DNA of 64,000 nucleotides from Calliopsis andreniformis. Its lineage: Eukaryota; Arthropoda; Insecta; Hymenoptera; Andrenidae. The notes beneath the pieces were generated by a model, which searched no databases, was not told where the DNA came from, and saw nothing but the letters and a program-made list of their open reading frames with translations. The stretch covers positions 3,906,001-3,970,000 of the forward strand of contig NW_027480423.1 of NCBI RefSeq assembly GCF_051401765.1. Reading direction: 5' to 3'. Shown here one piece after another: positions 63,895 through 64,000 of this stretch. The position numbers and the translations under genes were made by a program. How positions within the stretch are numbered: the stretch's first letter is position 1; each line of letters begins with the position of its first letter.

Positions 63895-64000
63895 TTTTTC
63901 CATCGTATAACAGGAATAATTGCAACCAGTGTGAAAGATATGGTCATTTCTACGTTCCGGGCAACCTAGGCTTCACTCTAGGGCGTTGCTCCACCACGTC
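63895..64000 (+). repeat. Partial monomer at the window edge
   Basis: The last T-run begins at 63895 and the monomer is cut after 106 bases by the end of the window, inside CCACCACGTC. The segment matches 54605-54715, so the array continues beyond the window in an F-type arrangement. Confidence 0.85.

Larger units (their letters stand above)
1..64000 (+). repeat. Satellite DNA array, about 166-bp monomer, head-to-tail, about 385 copies
   Basis: The T-run that opens the window recurs at 167, 333 and so on to 63895, giving a 166-bp period with a net drift of about 16 bp over about 385 units. Every line can be aligned to one monomer: T-run and TATAAAACG block, CAACCAGTGTGAAAG block, CATTTCTACGTTCCGGGC block, CCTAGG...CTAGGG dyad, CCACCAGATCGAATAG block, TTAGGGCCTTAGAAGTCAACGCC block, then an A-rich tail. 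Orientation never changes. The monomer start is an arbitrary choice of register. Nucleosome-scale length, HOR organisation and lack of genes fit a centromeric or pericentromeric satellite; that role is inference. A non-centromeric heterochromatic array cannot be excluded. Confidence 0.97.
45631..64000 (+). repeat. F region: divergent mosaic, about 110 monomers
   Basis: This region has no gene and no single dominant HOR. Segments recur at different spacings: 47398-48733 with 56855-58206 (offset 9457), 57360-58206 with 62846-63690 (offset about 5474), 46530-47090 with 53330-53890 (about 6800), and 55250-55795 with 58238-58782 (2987). Monomers are more varied than in B, D or E, which fits an older or less homogenised part of the array. 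Confidence 0.7.

Noticed and set aside
1..64000. TTAGGG strings resembling telomere repeat
   Set aside because: TTAGGG occurs about once per 166-bp monomer within GTTAGGGCC and never in tandem. It is part of the satellite.
1..64000. CRISPR-like array
   Set aside because: The repeated unit has no short constant repeat with unique spacers. The whole 166-bp unit is homologous from copy to copy.
1..64000. Identification as a specific named satellite or species
   Set aside because: Satellites of about 166 bp occur in unrelated plants and animals, and I do not recognise this consensus. A database search with the monomer would be decisive.

Overview
The whole window is one uninterrupted satellite DNA array. 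A monomer of about 166 bp is repeated head-to-tail from the first base to the last, always in the same orientation. Counting from the T-run that opens position 1 to the last such T-run at 63895 gives about 385 complete monomers plus a 106-bp partial one, with a net length drift of only about 16 bp. I see no gene, RNA gene, transposon, inverted segment, CRISPR array or unique-sequence island. Open frames up to about 90 codons occur on both strands, but they are copies of the same satellite frame and are not annotated as genes.

The window suggests a complex eukaryote, most likely a centromeric or pericentromeric array. The basis is nucleosome-scale monomer length, homogeneous orientation, nested higher-order repeats (HORs) and the absence of genes. 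Monomers of roughly 150-180 bp are typical of plant and animal centromere satellites, so length alone does not identify the species and I do not recognise the family. My hand-built consensus is about 41% G+C, with an AT-rich part (A-runs, T-run) and a GC-richer part that carries a short inverted repeat and most of about seven CpGs per monomer.

Layout: 1-940 is the tail of an HOR related to the one at 18.6-32.4 kb. 941-5887 is a heterogeneous mosaic. 5888-18618 is a mosaic with 3-, 13- and 34-monomer periodicities. 18619-32368 holds five copies (B1-B5) of an evolving HOR of 15-19 monomers. 32369-34660 is a short mosaic with a 3-monomer tandem duplication. 34661-39968 holds two apparently identical 2654-bp units (D1, D2). 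39980-45630 holds two copies of an 18-monomer unit (E1, E2), the first with a net loss of two monomers. 45631-64000 is a more divergent mosaic (F) with a 4-monomer duplication, dispersed segment copies and a patch of outlier monomers near 59.7-60.3 kb.

Nothing here works as an operon or pathway. The biological content is array architecture: repeated unequal exchange or conversion, a conserved dyad that may form a hairpin or cruciform, and variation concentrated at CpG sites that looks like decay of methylated cytosines. All coordinates and homology boundaries were read by eye and may be off by some tens of bases where neighbouring monomers are similar.
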